Shown one piece after another: positions 26,518 to 35,412 of a stretch of 64,000 nt of DNA. Source of the stretch: RU20A sp042610495 (GTDB lineage Bacteria > Pseudomonadota > Alphaproteobacteria > Rhizobiales > Rhizobiaceae). The notes under the pieces were generated by a model. The model was not told the DNA's origin. It made no database searches and saw only the letters and a program-made list of their open reading frames with translations. The stretch's first letter is position 1; each line of letters begins with the position of its first letter. The position numbers and the translations under genes are program-made. The stretch lies in the NCBI RefSeq assembly GCF_042610495.1, contig NZ_JBHGAP010000005.1, positions 62,001-126,000 on the forward strand, written 5' to 3'.

Positions 26518-28458
26518 TCAGAATTCCTGCCAGTCATCTGTCTTGGTGGCCGTTGCGGCTTGGGCGGCACCGCGCTGCGCACGGGCGGCCGGTGCGCGGG
26601 CGGGCGTCGTGCGAGCCGGTTCGGCCATGGTGGCGGCCATGCGGCGCAGGCCGGCGGCTGCCTCGCCGGGGCTTCCCATGCCGAGGCTGAACTGACCGAT
26701 GAGCTGCTGGAGGCGGTTCGCCTCGTTGGCGAGCGTGGCGGAGGCGGCGTTGGTCTCCTCCACCATGGCGGCATTCTGCTGGGTCACCTGGTCCATCTGG
26801 TTGACGGCGGTGTTGACCTCGGCAAGGCCGGTGGACTGCTCGCGGGCCGAGGTAGCGATCGCCTCCATGTGCTGGTTGATGGTGACGATGTAGCCTTCGA
26901 TGGTGGTCAGCACCGTGCCGGTGTCGCGCACCAGCTTCACGCCGCTCTCCACCTCGACGGCGGAGTTGCGGATCAGCTCCTTGATCTCCTTGGCGGCCTG
27001 GGCAGAGCGCTGGGCGAGTTCGCGCACTTCCTGGGCGACGACGGCGAAGCCCTTGCCGGCCTCGCCGGCACGGGCGGCCTCGACGCCGGCGTTCAGCGCC
27101 AGCAGATTGGTCTGGAAGGCGATCTCATCGATGACGCCGATGATGTTGGAGATCTGGTTGGAGGAATGCTCGATGCGCTGCATGGCATCGACGGCATTGG
27201 CAACCACCTTGCCCGACTGGGCTGCCGTCTCGTTGGCACGGGTCGCGACCGCGCGGGCCTCTTCGCTGCGCCTGGAGGAGTTGGCAACGTTGACGGTGAT
27301 CTCGTCCAGCGCGGCGGCGGTTTCCTCCAGCGAGGCGGCCTGCTGCTCGGTGCGCTTCGACAGGTCTTCGGCGCCCTGGCTGATTTCGCGGGCATTGCCA
27401 TCGATGGAGCCGGTGGCATGGGCGACGGCGCGCAGCGTCTGGCCGAGCTGGCCGACGGCGGCGTTCAGGTCATGGCGCAGCTGCTCGAAATCGGGTGCGA
27501 AGGGTTCATCGAGCTGGAAGGACAGGTCGCCATCGGCCAGACGGCGCAGGCCCGCAGCAAGGCCGGCGGTCGCCTGTTGCAGGCGGGCCTGGGCGGACGC
27601 TTCGGCTTCCTGTTGCAGGCGGACACGGTCGGCCTCGGCGGCATGGCGGGCGGCTTCAGCGTCCTTCTCCAGCTTGCGATTGGCGATCGCAGCCTGGCGG
27701 AAGACTTCGACGGCACCGGCCATTGCACCGATCTCGTCGGCGCGACCCGCATAGGGCACGGCGCTGTCGGTATCGCCCTCGGCCAGACGGCGCATCGCAG
27801 AGGTGATGTTTCCGATCGGGCGGGCAATGCCGAAGAAGGCAAAGAACGTACCGGCGACGATCACCAGCGCGACAAAGGCGACGATGCCCATGATCTGCAG
27901 CATCGCCATGTGCTTGGCTGCGGCACCGGCGGCAACGGCAGCCGCCGCACCTTCCTTGTTGAACGCGATGAGCGCGTGGGACGCAGTCAGAATGCCCTCG
28001 GCGATCTTGCGCATGTCGGCGGCTTTTTCGCCGGCCTTGAGGTCGAAATTGTCGCGCGACAGATCCAGCATCACCTCGCCGATGTCGAGGTAGGCCTTCA
28101 CGCCCGTCTTGATCTGGTCGAGCAGTTCGCTTTCGCGCGTGGACGTCACGAGCGGTTCATAAGCGGCGATCTTCTCGGCGAGGTCCTTCTTGGCGCCCTC
28201 GACCACCTTGTCGGCGGCGGCGATGTCAGCCGTCTGGCTGGCGGCGATATGGCCCAGATAGGAGACCCGGAGGCTGAGCAGACTGCGTTCGAAATCCTGG
28301 CTCGCGATGACGCTCGGCAGCCAGTTTCTTGCGATCTCCTCGGACGACGCCTGGATGGAGGAGGCAGCGCGCAGCGAGATGGCAGTGAAACCGGCGACAG
28401 TCAGGCCGATCAGGGAAAAGACCATAATCAAAGATGTCTTGATCGAGGGACGTGACAT
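26518..28458 (-). CDS. Methyl-accepting chemotaxis protein with four-helix sensor
   Basis: 646 residues. Helices at about 8-30 and 187-211 enclose a mostly helical periplasmic domain of four-helix-bundle type. HAMP follows, then a long coiled coil and the signalling tip IDEIAFQTNLLALNAGVEAARAG. The C-terminus is DWQEF, the CheR/CheB docking pentapeptide, as in the receptor at 14.5 kb. The two share the cytoplasmic half closely but differ in the sensor domain. GGAG lies before ATG 28458. Ligand unknown. Confidence 0.93.
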   Translation of the reverse strand: MSRPSIKTSLIMVFSLIGLTVAGFTAISLRAASSIQASSEEIARNWLPSVIASQDFERSLLSLRVSYLGHIAASQTADIAAADKVVEGAKKDLAEKIAAYEPLVTSTRESELLDQIKTGVKAYLDIGEVMLDLSRDNFDLKAGEKAADMRKIAEGILTASHALIAFNKEGAAAAVAAGAAAKHMAMLQIMGIVAFVALVIVAGTFFAFFGIARPIGNITSAMRRLAEGDTDSAVPYAGRADEIGAMAGAVEVFRQAAIANRKLEKDAEAARHAAEADRVRLQQEAEASAQARLQQATAGLAAGLRRLADGDLSFQLDEPFAPDFEQLRHDLNAAVGQLGQTLRAVAHATGSIDGNAREISQGAEDLSKRTEQQAASLEETAAALDEITVNVANSSRRSEEARAVATRANETAAQSGKVVANAVDAMQRIEHSSNQISNIIGVIDEIAFQTNLLALNAGVEAARAGEAGKGFAVVAQEVRELAQRSAQAAKEIKELIRNSAVEVESGVKLVRDTGTVLTTIEGYIVTINQHMEAIATSAREQSTGLAEVNTAVNQMDQVTQQNAAMVEETNAASATLANEANRLQQLIGQFSLGMGSPGEAAAGLRRMAATMAEPARTTPARAPAARAQRGAAQAATATKTDDWQEF

Positions 28459-28853
28459 AAAGCTCCTCCGAACGGGTTGTTCAGGAATTCTGCAAATACT
28501 GTGGGATGATCATCATGATCGAGGACAGGCAGGCTGTCGCGCTGCACAGCGAACACCCTGCATTTTCGGAGCTTATGGTTAGCCAGACTTCATTAATGTA
28601 ATATAAAAATTACATTCACCAACCAAGAATATGTAAAGTCCTTTACCAGATTTGGTGATCCTGAAATTGATATTCGTTATTTCGCATCTATACTATATTG
28701 CGCTGCACATTCCTGGCGATTACTTCATTAGATAAACCTGTAGGAGAAAATTGCAATTCAAGAGCGCCGGAAACCGGCGGCGGCCCCGGTTGCGACCGCC
28801 GATCGCGCAACAAGCCGCTTGCATGCGCACGCGTGAGGCGGCATGAGAAGGCC
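28459..28853. other. AT-rich divergent control region
   Basis: 395 bases between the second chemoreceptor and tlyA. The part from 28570 to 28720 is markedly AT-rich for this genome. It contains an exact inverted repeat AATGTAAT (28595-28602) and ATTACATT (28609-28616) around six bases, a possible operator. No coding sequence is supported. Confidence 0.5.
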
Positions 28854-29609
28854 ATGACCTCTGCAAAAAATTTTCAGGTTCGCCTCGACCAGCTTCTCGT
28901 CGATCGCGGCCTCGCCACCAGTCGCTCGCGGGCGCGCGATGCGATCCTGCGCGGCACCGTCCGCGTCGATGGGACGATCGTCTCCAAGCCCGGCACGACC
29001 GTTTCGCCCGAGGCGGACCTTTCCACGGCCGATCCGGCGAAGGATTACGTCTCGCGCGCGGCGCTCAAGCTGATCGCGGCGCTGGACGGGTTCGGGCTCG
29101 ATCCGGCCGGCTGCGACTGCCTCGACATCGGCGCCTCCACCGGCGGCTTCACGCAGGTGCTGCTGTCGCGGGGCGCGGCACATGTCACGGCCGTCGATGT
29201 CGGCCATGGGCAGATGCATCCCTCGATCGCCGAAGATCCGCGCGTCACCTCGCTGGAAGGGCTGAATGCGCGGGCCATGGAGCGGGAGGATATCGGCGAG
29301 CGCGCCATCACCTTCGTCGTCTCCGACGTCTCCTTCATCTCCATCCGGCTGGCGCTGCCGCCGGCGCTCGAATTCGCCGAGCCGGGCGCCCGTTGCGCGC
29401 TGCTCGTCAAGCCGCAGTTCGAGGCCGGCCGCGAGGCGATCGGCAAGGGCGGACTGCTGAAAGATCCGGCCTCGGCACCGGATGTCGCGGCCGGGCTGGA
29501 GCGCTGGCTGGTTGACGAGATGGGTTGGGAAAGCCTCGGCCTCATCCCCTCGCCGATTGCGGGCGGCGACGGCAATGTGGAATTTCTTCTGGCAGGACGA
29601 AAGCCATGA
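28854..29609 (+). CDS. tlyA: TlyA family RNA 2'-O-methyltransferase
   Basis: 251 residues. An S4 RNA-binding domain occupies about residues 8-68 (RLDQLLVDRGLATSRSRARD in part). The FtsJ-like methyltransferase follows with its SAM motif LDIGASTGGFTQVLL and VDVGHGQMHP. TlyA methylates 2'-OH groups in 16S and 23S rRNA at positions that affect capreomycin binding; some homologues are annotated as hemolysins without good reason. The stop codon overlaps the start of the next RNA methyltransferase gene (ATGA), so the two form an rRNA-modification operon. Confidence 0.9.
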   Translation: MTSAKNFQVRLDQLLVDRGLATSRSRARDAILRGTVRVDGTIVSKPGTTVSPEADLSTADPAKDYVSRAALKLIAALDGFGLDPAGCDCLDIGASTGGFTQVLLSRGAAHVTAVDVGHGQMHPSIAEDPRVTSLEGLNARAMEREDIGERAITFVVSDVSFISIRLALPPALEFAEPGARCALLVKPQFEAGREAIGKGGLLKDPASAPDVAAGLERWLVDEMGWESLGLIPSPIAGGDGNVEFLLAGRKP

Positions 29610-30859
29610 GCGCGGAAACGCTTGAGATCACAGCACTTGCCCCGAAGGGCGATGGCGTGGCAACCGGCCCGAAAGGGCCGGTCTTCGTGCCCTTCACCGC
29701 ACCTGGCGATGTGGTGACGGCGGCGATCAACGGCACGGATGGCACGCTGATGGCGCTAAAGACGCCCTCGCCCGACCGCATCGCGCCGGCCTGCCGGCAT
29801 TTCGGTCCGGATGCGCCGGGCGGAGCCTGCGGCGGCTGCACGCTGCAGCATGTGGCGGCCCCGGTCTACGAGGCGTTCAAGCAGCGCACGGTGACGGACG
29901 CGCTTTCCGGCCTCACGCCGGCCGTGACCGTCGCGCCGCTGGTGACGGCCGCGCCCGGCGAGCGGCGGCGGCTGGTGCTCAGCTGTCGGCGGACCGAAAA
30001 GGGGCTCGTGCTCGGCTTCAACAGCATGGGCAGCCACACGCTGGTCGATATCGACGATTGTCCCGTCGCGCTGCCCTCGCTGGTGGCGCGCCTTCCCGTC
30101 ATCCGGCGCATCGCCGCCGCCGTTGCGACCGGCAGCGAGACCTTCAAGGTGACCGTGCTCGACACGCTGACCGGCCTCGACCTTTCCTTCGAGGGCCAGC
30201 GCAAGCTGTCGGAGGCGCAGCGCCGGCAGGCGGTGGACGCGGTTCTGAAGGCGCCGGACGTGGCCCGCGTCGTCATCGACGGCGAGATTCTCGTGGAGCC
30301 GCGCAAGCCGACGGTGGATTTCGGCGGCGTTTCCGTCGTGCCGCCGCCGGCCCCCTTCGCGCAGGCGAGCGCGCGCGCCGAGGAGGAGATGGTGAAGCTG
30401 GTTCTCGCCCATCTCGGCAAGGCCAAGCGGGTCGCCGATCTCTTTGCCGGCATGGGCACGTTTGCGCTGCGGATCGCGCGGCAGGCCCGCGTGCATGCGG
30501 TGGAAGGGGACGAGAAGGCGGTGAAGGCGCTGGATGCGGCGGCTCGCGCCACGCAGGGGCTGAAGCCCGTCAGCGTCGAGCGCCGCGACCTCTTCCGCCG
30601 GCCGCTGATGACCGCCGAACTCAAGGCCTATGACGCGCTGGTCTTCGACCCGCCGCGCGCCGGGGCCGAAGCCCAGTGCCGCGAGATCGCCCGCAGCACG
30701 GTGAAGACCATCGTCGCCGTTTCCTGCAACCCCGCGACGCTTGCCCGCGACCTCGCCATCCTCACGGCCGGCGGCTACCGGGTGCAGACGGTGACGCCGA
30801 TCGACCAGTTTCTGTGGAGCACCCATGTGGAAGCGGTTGCGACGCTGACGAAGGGGTGA
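29606..30859 (+). CDS. TrmA/RumA-family RNA (uracil-5-)-methyltransferase
   Basis: 417 residues. An N-terminal TRAM-like domain (residues 1-55) is followed by Cys residues for a 4Fe-4S cluster at 63, 75 and 78 with a fourth in DIDDCPVALP. The SAM-binding fold shows VADLFAGMGTFALRIA and VFDPPRAGAE, and the nucleophile Cys lies in SCNPATLARD. This is the RlmC/RlmD/TrmA group that makes 5-methyluridine in 23S rRNA or tRNA; the exact target cannot be told. Translation is coupled to tlyA through a four-base overlap. Confidence 0.9.
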   Translation: MSAETLEITALAPKGDGVATGPKGPVFVPFTAPGDVVTAAINGTDGTLMALKTPSPDRIAPACRHFGPDAPGGACGGCTLQHVAAPVYEAFKQRTVTDALSGLTPAVTVAPLVTAAPGERRRLVLSCRRTEKGLVLGFNSMGSHTLVDIDDCPVALPSLVARLPVIRRIAAAVATGSETFKVTVLDTLTGLDLSFEGQRKLSEAQRRQAVDAVLKAPDVARVVIDGEILVEPRKPTVDFGGVSVVPPPAPFAQASARAEEEMVKLVLAHLGKAKRVADLFAGMGTFALRIARQARVHAVEGDEKAVKALDAAARATQGLKPVSVERRDLFRRPLMTAELKAYDALVFDPPRAGAEAQCREIARSTVKTIVAVSCNPATLARDLAILTAGGYRVQTVTPIDQFLWSTHVEAVATLTKG

Positions 30860-30932
30860 TGGGGTTGCCAAAGTGCGGAGGAGTCGAGAGGGGGCAAGCC
30901 GGCCACCTTGCGGCGACGCCTTCCGCAACCTT

Positions 30933-31017
30933 CGTCATGCTCGGGCTTGACCCGAGCATCCATACGGCAACCTGAGAGCTTGCGGCGTGGATCCTCGGGT
31001 CAAGCCCGAGGATGACG
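30933..31017. repeat. RIME-like palindromic intergenic repeat, copy 1
   Basis: Two 30-base arms (30933-30962 and 30988-31017) are inverted copies of one another except at two positions, and each arm is itself a hairpin (CTCGGG...CCCGAG). The two differences form a compensated G-C to C-G pair within the small hairpin, so pairing is conserved. It resembles RIME-type mosaic elements of rhizobia and matches the copy at 43341-43423. It lies between convergent genes and may act in mRNA 3' end stability. Confidence 0.75.
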
Positions 31018-31098
31018 TTAGGTGGTGGGATCACCGTTCCGGACGTTGGCCGCTGCGCCTTCACAATAGAATTTGTGACGGAAAGCAGGGCTGCCCCC

Positions 31099-32175
31099 TC
31101 ACCGCCCCGGCTGTAGCACGGCGGCAAGGGTTGGCTTCTTCAGGCCCCATGCATCGGCCAGATGGCGGGTGGAGGAGATGCCGGCATCGAGCATGTAGTC
31201 GCCGGCGATTTCGCGGGCGCGGGGGCCGGTGCCGGCTTTCAGCGGCGTGCCGTGGTCCATGCCCTCGATGCGGTAGAGGCTGACGCGAGGCTCGCCCCTC
31301 ATGTCCGTCCAGACGGTGCGCTGGTGGCCATCCACCTTCTCCGTTCGCCCGCCTTCCGGCGGCAGCCCGTGAACGTCGAGCCACTGGGCGGCGAGCGCTT
31401 CGGCATTGGCGAAGGCGACGGTTCTGTCCTCGGTCCCGTGCCAGATGGAGACGGCGGGCAGGCGCTTCGGCAGCGGCTTGTCCGTCGCCTTGCGCACGAG
31501 GTCGCCCCATTCCCGTGCCGTGCGCTGCGGCGGCTCGGCCATGGCGTCGAGCGCGCGGGAAACATCGCGGGCGGCGCCGAAGGGCAGGCCGGCGATGATG
31601 CCGGCGCCGGCGAAGAGTTCGGGATAGGCGGCCAGCATCGCGGCCGTCATGGCGCCACCGGCCGAGAGCCCGGTGATGAAGATGCGGCGGCGGTCGAGCT
31701 TGTGGAGCGCGACCATGCGCGTGATCATCTGCCGGATCGAGCCCGCCTCGCCGCGATCGCGCGTGACGTTGGACGGGCGGAACCAGTTGAAGCAGACATT
31801 GGGATTGTTGGCGCGGCGCTGCTCGGCATAGAGCACGGCAAAGCCGCGCTCGCGGGCGAGATGGGTCCAGCCGGCGCCGCGCTCATAGACCTCGGCATTC
31901 TGCCGGCAGCCATGCAGGACGACGACGAGCGGCGCATGGCGCGGCAGGGCCGGCGGCACATAGGCAAACATTTTCAGGCCGCCGGGATTGGTGCCGAAAC
32001 CGGTGATCTCCGTCAGCCTGGGCGGCGGCACGGGGCGGGAAAAGGCCGCGAGCGTGTCGGCCTGGAAGGCGATGACGGCGCGCGAGGCTCGAGCCATGCG
32101 CGTCAGGCCCTTTTCCCAGCGCTTCTGCTGCTTGAGGAGGCGCGACATGGACTTGCGGAAACTGCTTGGCGGCAT
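31099..32175 (-). CDS. PHB depolymerase family esterase
   Basis: 358-residue alpha/beta hydrolase of the LpqC/poly(3-hydroxybutyrate) depolymerase family. The nucleophile elbow is GLSAGGAM, an oxyanion loop is VLHGCRQNAEVYERGAGW, the acid is probably in WHGTEDRTV and the catalytic His in EGMDHGTPL. There is no signal peptide, so it is probably intracellular; the substrate may be a polyester or a feruloyl-type ester. Start 32175 gives MPPSSFRKSMSR; Met at 32148 is an alternative. It lies downstream of the enoyl-CoA hydratase gene with a 166-base gap. Confidence 0.82.
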   Translation of the reverse strand: MPPSSFRKSMSRLLKQQKRWEKGLTRMARASRAVIAFQADTLAAFSRPVPPPRLTEITGFGTNPGGLKMFAYVPPALPRHAPLVVVLHGCRQNAEVYERGAGWTHLARERGFAVLYAEQRRANNPNVCFNWFRPSNVTRDRGEAGSIRQMITRMVALHKLDRRRIFITGLSAGGAMTAAMLAAYPELFAGAGIIAGLPFGAARDVSRALDAMAEPPQRTAREWGDLVRKATDKPLPKRLPAVSIWHGTEDRTVAFANAEALAAQWLDVHGLPPEGGRTEKVDGHQRTVWTDMRGEPRVSLYRIEGMDHGTPLKAGTGPRAREIAGDYMLDAGISSTRHLADAWGLKKPTLAAVLQPGR

Positions 32176-32341
32176 GATGCGGCGGGCCCTTTTCGAGACT
32201 GCGTGAGACGCCCCTCCCCCGGCCCTCCCGACCGAACTCCGCGCGTGACCACTATATGGCTCCAAAGCAGGCGCGGACAAGGCGGAGATCCCGCAGCGCA
32301 GCAGCCATGCGCATGGCGCAGGCCATCCTGCCGTCCTATCA

Positions 32342-33094
32342 TCACCGGCGCATGAAGGCTTCGAAGGCGGCGCGGGCTTCAGCACTCTGCAGCCGCTCGG
32401 CGAAGAATTTCGCCTCGACCTCGATGCGCGCCAGCACGGCGGACTGCTCGCCGCGCAGCAGCTTGCGGGCAATGGCGAGGGCTTCCGGTGGCTTGGCGGC
32501 CAGACGGTCGGCGAGCGAAAGCGTTGCGGTCTCCACCTCGGCGGGGGCGACGACGGCGCGGATCAGCCCGGCCTCGCGCGCTTCCGCCGCCGAAAAGGCG
32601 TCGCCGGCAGCCAGCAGCGCGAAAGCGCGCTGGTGGCCCATCACCTGCGGCACGATGAGGCTGGACGCGGCCTCCGGCACCAGAGCGAGATCCACGAAGG
32701 GGGTGCGGAACTGGCTGCGGTCCGACGCAATCGTCTGGTCGCAATGAAGGTGGATGGTGGTGCCGATGCCGATGGCGAGGCCATCGACGCCGGAGACCAG
32801 CGGCTTTTCATGGGTCGCCAGCGCCTTCAGGAAGTCGATGACCTCCGTGCCCATGCTGCCGCCCATGGCAAAGGCCAGGAAATCGGCCATGTCGTTGCCG
32901 GCGGAGAAGCAGCCCTCGGTGCCGAGAAAGGCGGTGACGCGCACGGCCGGATCGGTGTTTGCGGCCGCAAGCGCTGCCGTCATGGCCGCGTACATGGCGC
33001 GGGTGATGGCGTTCTTCTTTTCCGGGCGGTTGAAGCGGATGACCTGAACGCCGGGATGGGCTTCGGGACGCTCGATGATGACGTGATCGGTCAT
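32342..33094 (-). CDS. Enoyl-CoA hydratase/isomerase family protein
   Basis: 250-residue crotonase-fold enzyme. The oxyanion-hole segments are CFSAGNDMADF near residue 62 and GLAIGIGTTIHLHCD near residue 105, and a candidate catalytic Glu lies in DLALVPEAAS. It probably adds water to, or isomerises, enoyl-CoA thioesters in acyl-CoA breakdown. It follows the acyl-CoA dehydrogenase gene by 28 bases on the same strand, so the two form an operon that would perform consecutive beta-oxidation steps. Confidence 0.88.
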   Translation of the reverse strand: MTDHVIIERPEAHPGVQVIRFNRPEKKNAITRAMYAAMTAALAAANTDPAVRVTAFLGTEGCFSAGNDMADFLAFAMGGSMGTEVIDFLKALATHEKPLVSGVDGLAIGIGTTIHLHCDQTIASDRSQFRTPFVDLALVPEAASSLIVPQVMGHQRAFALLAAGDAFSAAEAREAGLIRAVVAPAEVETATLSLADRLAAKPPEALAIARKLLRGEQSAVLARIEVEAKFFAERLQSAEARAAFEAFMRR

Positions 33095-33122
33095 GGTTCT
33101 GATCGGCTCTTTCGGTTTCAGG

Positions 33123-34904
33123 TCAGGCAAGTGCCAGGCGGGCGGCTTGAAGGCTTTCAGCACCGGCAATGACGCGGTCCTTCAGCGCCGCCGTCTCGGC
33201 CAGCAGGTTTTCCGCCGTGAAGCGGGCGAGCGCAACGCGGGCTTCGGCCGCACCGTCACCGGCATCGATCAGGCCGGCGCGGGCGAGATAGGCGCCTGTC
33301 AGCACAAGGCCGAAAAGGCGCTGGTAGGGCGTGGCGCCGGCCAGAGCGGTCGCGGTTTCACCCGCTGCCAGACGGGCAAGCAGCCAGTCGGTGGTCTCAG
33401 CGAGATCCGCAATGGCTGCCTTGAGACGGCCGGCCGTCTCGCCGAAGGCCGGGCGGTTGGAAGCGGCGACGGCATCGGCGATCTCGCCGAGTTCGGCGAT
33501 GTAGCCCTTTACCTGGCTGCCCTCCGACAGGGGCAGCTTGCGGGTGACGAGGTCGATGGCCTGGATGCCGTTGGTGCCCTCATAGATCGGGGCGATGCGG
33601 GCGTCGCGCAGCAGGCGGGCCGCGCCGGTCTCCTCGATGAAGCCCATGCCGCCATGCACCTGCACGCCGAGCGAGGCCACATCGACACCGGCATCGGTGG
33701 CAAACGACTTGGCAATGGGCGTGAGCAGGCTGGAGCGCTCCTGCCAGTGGCGGCTTTCCTCGCCTTCAGTCGCATGGGCCATGTCGACCGCATGGGCGCA
33801 GGCATAGGCAATGGCGCGCGAGCCCTGCGTCAGCGCCTTCATGGTCAGCAGCGTGCGGGCAATATCGGGATGCTCGATGATCGGGCTCATGCCACTACCG
33901 GTCCAGCCCGGGGCTTTACCCTGCGTGCGCTCGCGGGCATAGGCGATCGCTTTCTGCGTGGCGGCCTCGGCGATGGCGACCCCCTGCATGGCGACGGCGA
34001 GGCGGGCATTGTTCATCATCGTGAACATGCAGTTGAGACCGCGGTTTTCCTCGCCGATGAGATAGCCGATGGCGCCCTTTTCGTCGCCGAAGCGGCCGTC
34101 GCCATAGATCATGGTGCAGGTGGGCGAGGCATGGATGCCGAGCTTGTGCTCCACCGAATGGCAGAAGAGATCGTTGCGCGCGCCGAGCGAGCCGTCCTCA
34201 TTGACGAGGAACTTCGGCACGAGGAAGAGCGAAATGCCGCGCGTGCCGGCCGGCGCATCCGGCAGGCGGGCGAGGACGAGGTGGACGATGTTGTCGGTGA
34301 AATCGTGTTCGCCCCAGGTGATGAAGATCTTCTGGCCGAAGATGCGGTAGGTGCCGTCGCCAGCGCGCTCGGCGCGGGCCTTCAGCACGCCGAGGTCGGA
34401 GCCGGCATGGGGTTCGGTGAGGTTCATGGTGCCGGTCCATTCGCCGGAGACCATCTTCGGCAGGTAGACGGCCTTCAAGGCATCCGAGCCGTGCTTTTCC
34501 AGCGCCTCGACGGCGCCCATCGTCAGGGTAGGCCCCAGCGCGAAGGCCATGGAGCCGGAATTCCACATTTCGAGCGCGGCCACATGCAGCATGTGCGGCA
34601 GGGCCTGGCCGCCGAATTCCTCCGGCGCCGTAAGCCCGTTCCAGCCACCGGCGATCCAGTCGCGATACATGGCGCGCCAGCCCTCGGGCGTCACCACCGC
34701 GCCATCGACAAGGCGCGAGCCCTGCTTGTCGCCGATGGGACCGAGCGGGGCGACCACGTCGGTGGCGTAGCGGCCGGCCTCTTCCAGAATGGCATCGACC
34801 AGATCTTCGCTGAGATCGCCCAGGCGGCCGGCGTCGAGCGCAGCGGACAGGCCGGCGACATGCTTCAGCGCAAAAGCGATTTCGGAAACAGGGGCCTTGT
34901 ACAT
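33123..34904 (-). CDS. Acyl-CoA dehydrogenase (FadE/DmdC-like, with C-terminal domain)
   Basis: 593 residues, longer than the about-400-residue classical enzymes and typical of the group with an extra C-terminal domain, which includes methylmercaptopropionyl-CoA dehydrogenase. FAD and substrate regions are visible in MNLTEPHAGSDLGVLKARA and QKIFITWGEHD, and the catalytic-base region is IYEGTNGIQAIDLVTRKL. The chain length it uses cannot be assigned. GAGGAGG precedes ATG 34904. It is the first gene of the dehydrogenase-hydratase operon, with a promoter candidate at 35047-35074. Confidence 0.9.
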   Translation of the reverse strand: MYKAPVSEIAFALKHVAGLSAALDAGRLGDLSEDLVDAILEEAGRYATDVVAPLGPIGDKQGSRLVDGAVVTPEGWRAMYRDWIAGGWNGLTAPEEFGGQALPHMLHVAALEMWNSGSMAFALGPTLTMGAVEALEKHGSDALKAVYLPKMVSGEWTGTMNLTEPHAGSDLGVLKARAERAGDGTYRIFGQKIFITWGEHDFTDNIVHLVLARLPDAPAGTRGISLFLVPKFLVNEDGSLGARNDLFCHSVEHKLGIHASPTCTMIYGDGRFGDEKGAIGYLIGEENRGLNCMFTMMNNARLAVAMQGVAIAEAATQKAIAYARERTQGKAPGWTGSGMSPIIEHPDIARTLLTMKALTQGSRAIAYACAHAVDMAHATEGEESRHWQERSSLLTPIAKSFATDAGVDVASLGVQVHGGMGFIEETGAARLLRDARIAPIYEGTNGIQAIDLVTRKLPLSEGSQVKGYIAELGEIADAVAASNRPAFGETAGRLKAAIADLAETTDWLLARLAAGETATALAGATPYQRLFGLVLTGAYLARAGLIDAGDGAAEARVALARFTAENLLAETAALKDRVIAGAESLQAARLALA

Positions 34905-35412
34905 CGTGATCCTCCTCGGGCGCTGCCGGCTTTCGGCGGGCCTCCTGCCGCACCGCCCGCCATCGCGCGAACCATGTTGTGACAGCTGGCGCCAGGCACG
35001 GGCCAGGCGGCTGCCGCGGCGCTTCCCGACGCCGCATGTGGGGCGAAGAATATTGATTTTTACGTAAACGTCAACGCGACAAATGGTGCATCGCATGGGT
35101 CCGGTGGATTGCGGTGGCGGAGCGTGGAAAACAGGTGACGTAAGCGCGGATGGCGGGTGGCGGATCACGGCCCTGCCGGACTTAATCCCACATCGCGCCC
35201 AGCCGCAGACCGCCGCCGAACCGTCATCACGGTGTCACATGGCGCGGGCACCGCTTTCGGCAGAGCGGATCGGTGATCCCCCTCCTCCCCTTGCGCCAGC
35301 AAGGCTCTCTGCCGCACTGCATCCTTTGCCCTTTTCAACCGTCGCGCAAGCCTGTAGATCGACAACCGGACCGCCCCCGCGGGCTGAAGACCGACGCCGT
35401 CCGGAGGGCCCT
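34905..35412. other. Divergent control region of the acyl-CoA operon and corA/zntB gene
   Basis: Non-coding stretch of about 500 bases. Besides the promoter and palindrome at 35047-35074 and the ribosome binding sites at both ends, I see no gene or RNA in it. Confidence 0.5.
35047..35074 (-). promoter_or_regulatory. Promoter with ACGT palindrome for the acyl-CoA operon
   Basis: On the minus strand TTGACG (35069-35074) and TATTCT (35047-35052) lie 16 bases apart, a good sigma-70-type promoter about 145 bases before the dehydrogenase start. The palindromic motif TTGACGTTTACGTAAA (35059-35074) overlaps the -35 box and spacer. From memory this resembles the operator of LiuR/MerR-type regulators of acyl-CoA breakdown, which bind within the spacer. 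No such regulator is encoded here. Confidence 0.55.

Noticed and set aside
26311..28455. Long open frame of 714 codons opposite the second chemoreceptor
   Set aside because: It is an antisense shadow of a high-GC gene; the sense strand is a clear chemoreceptor.
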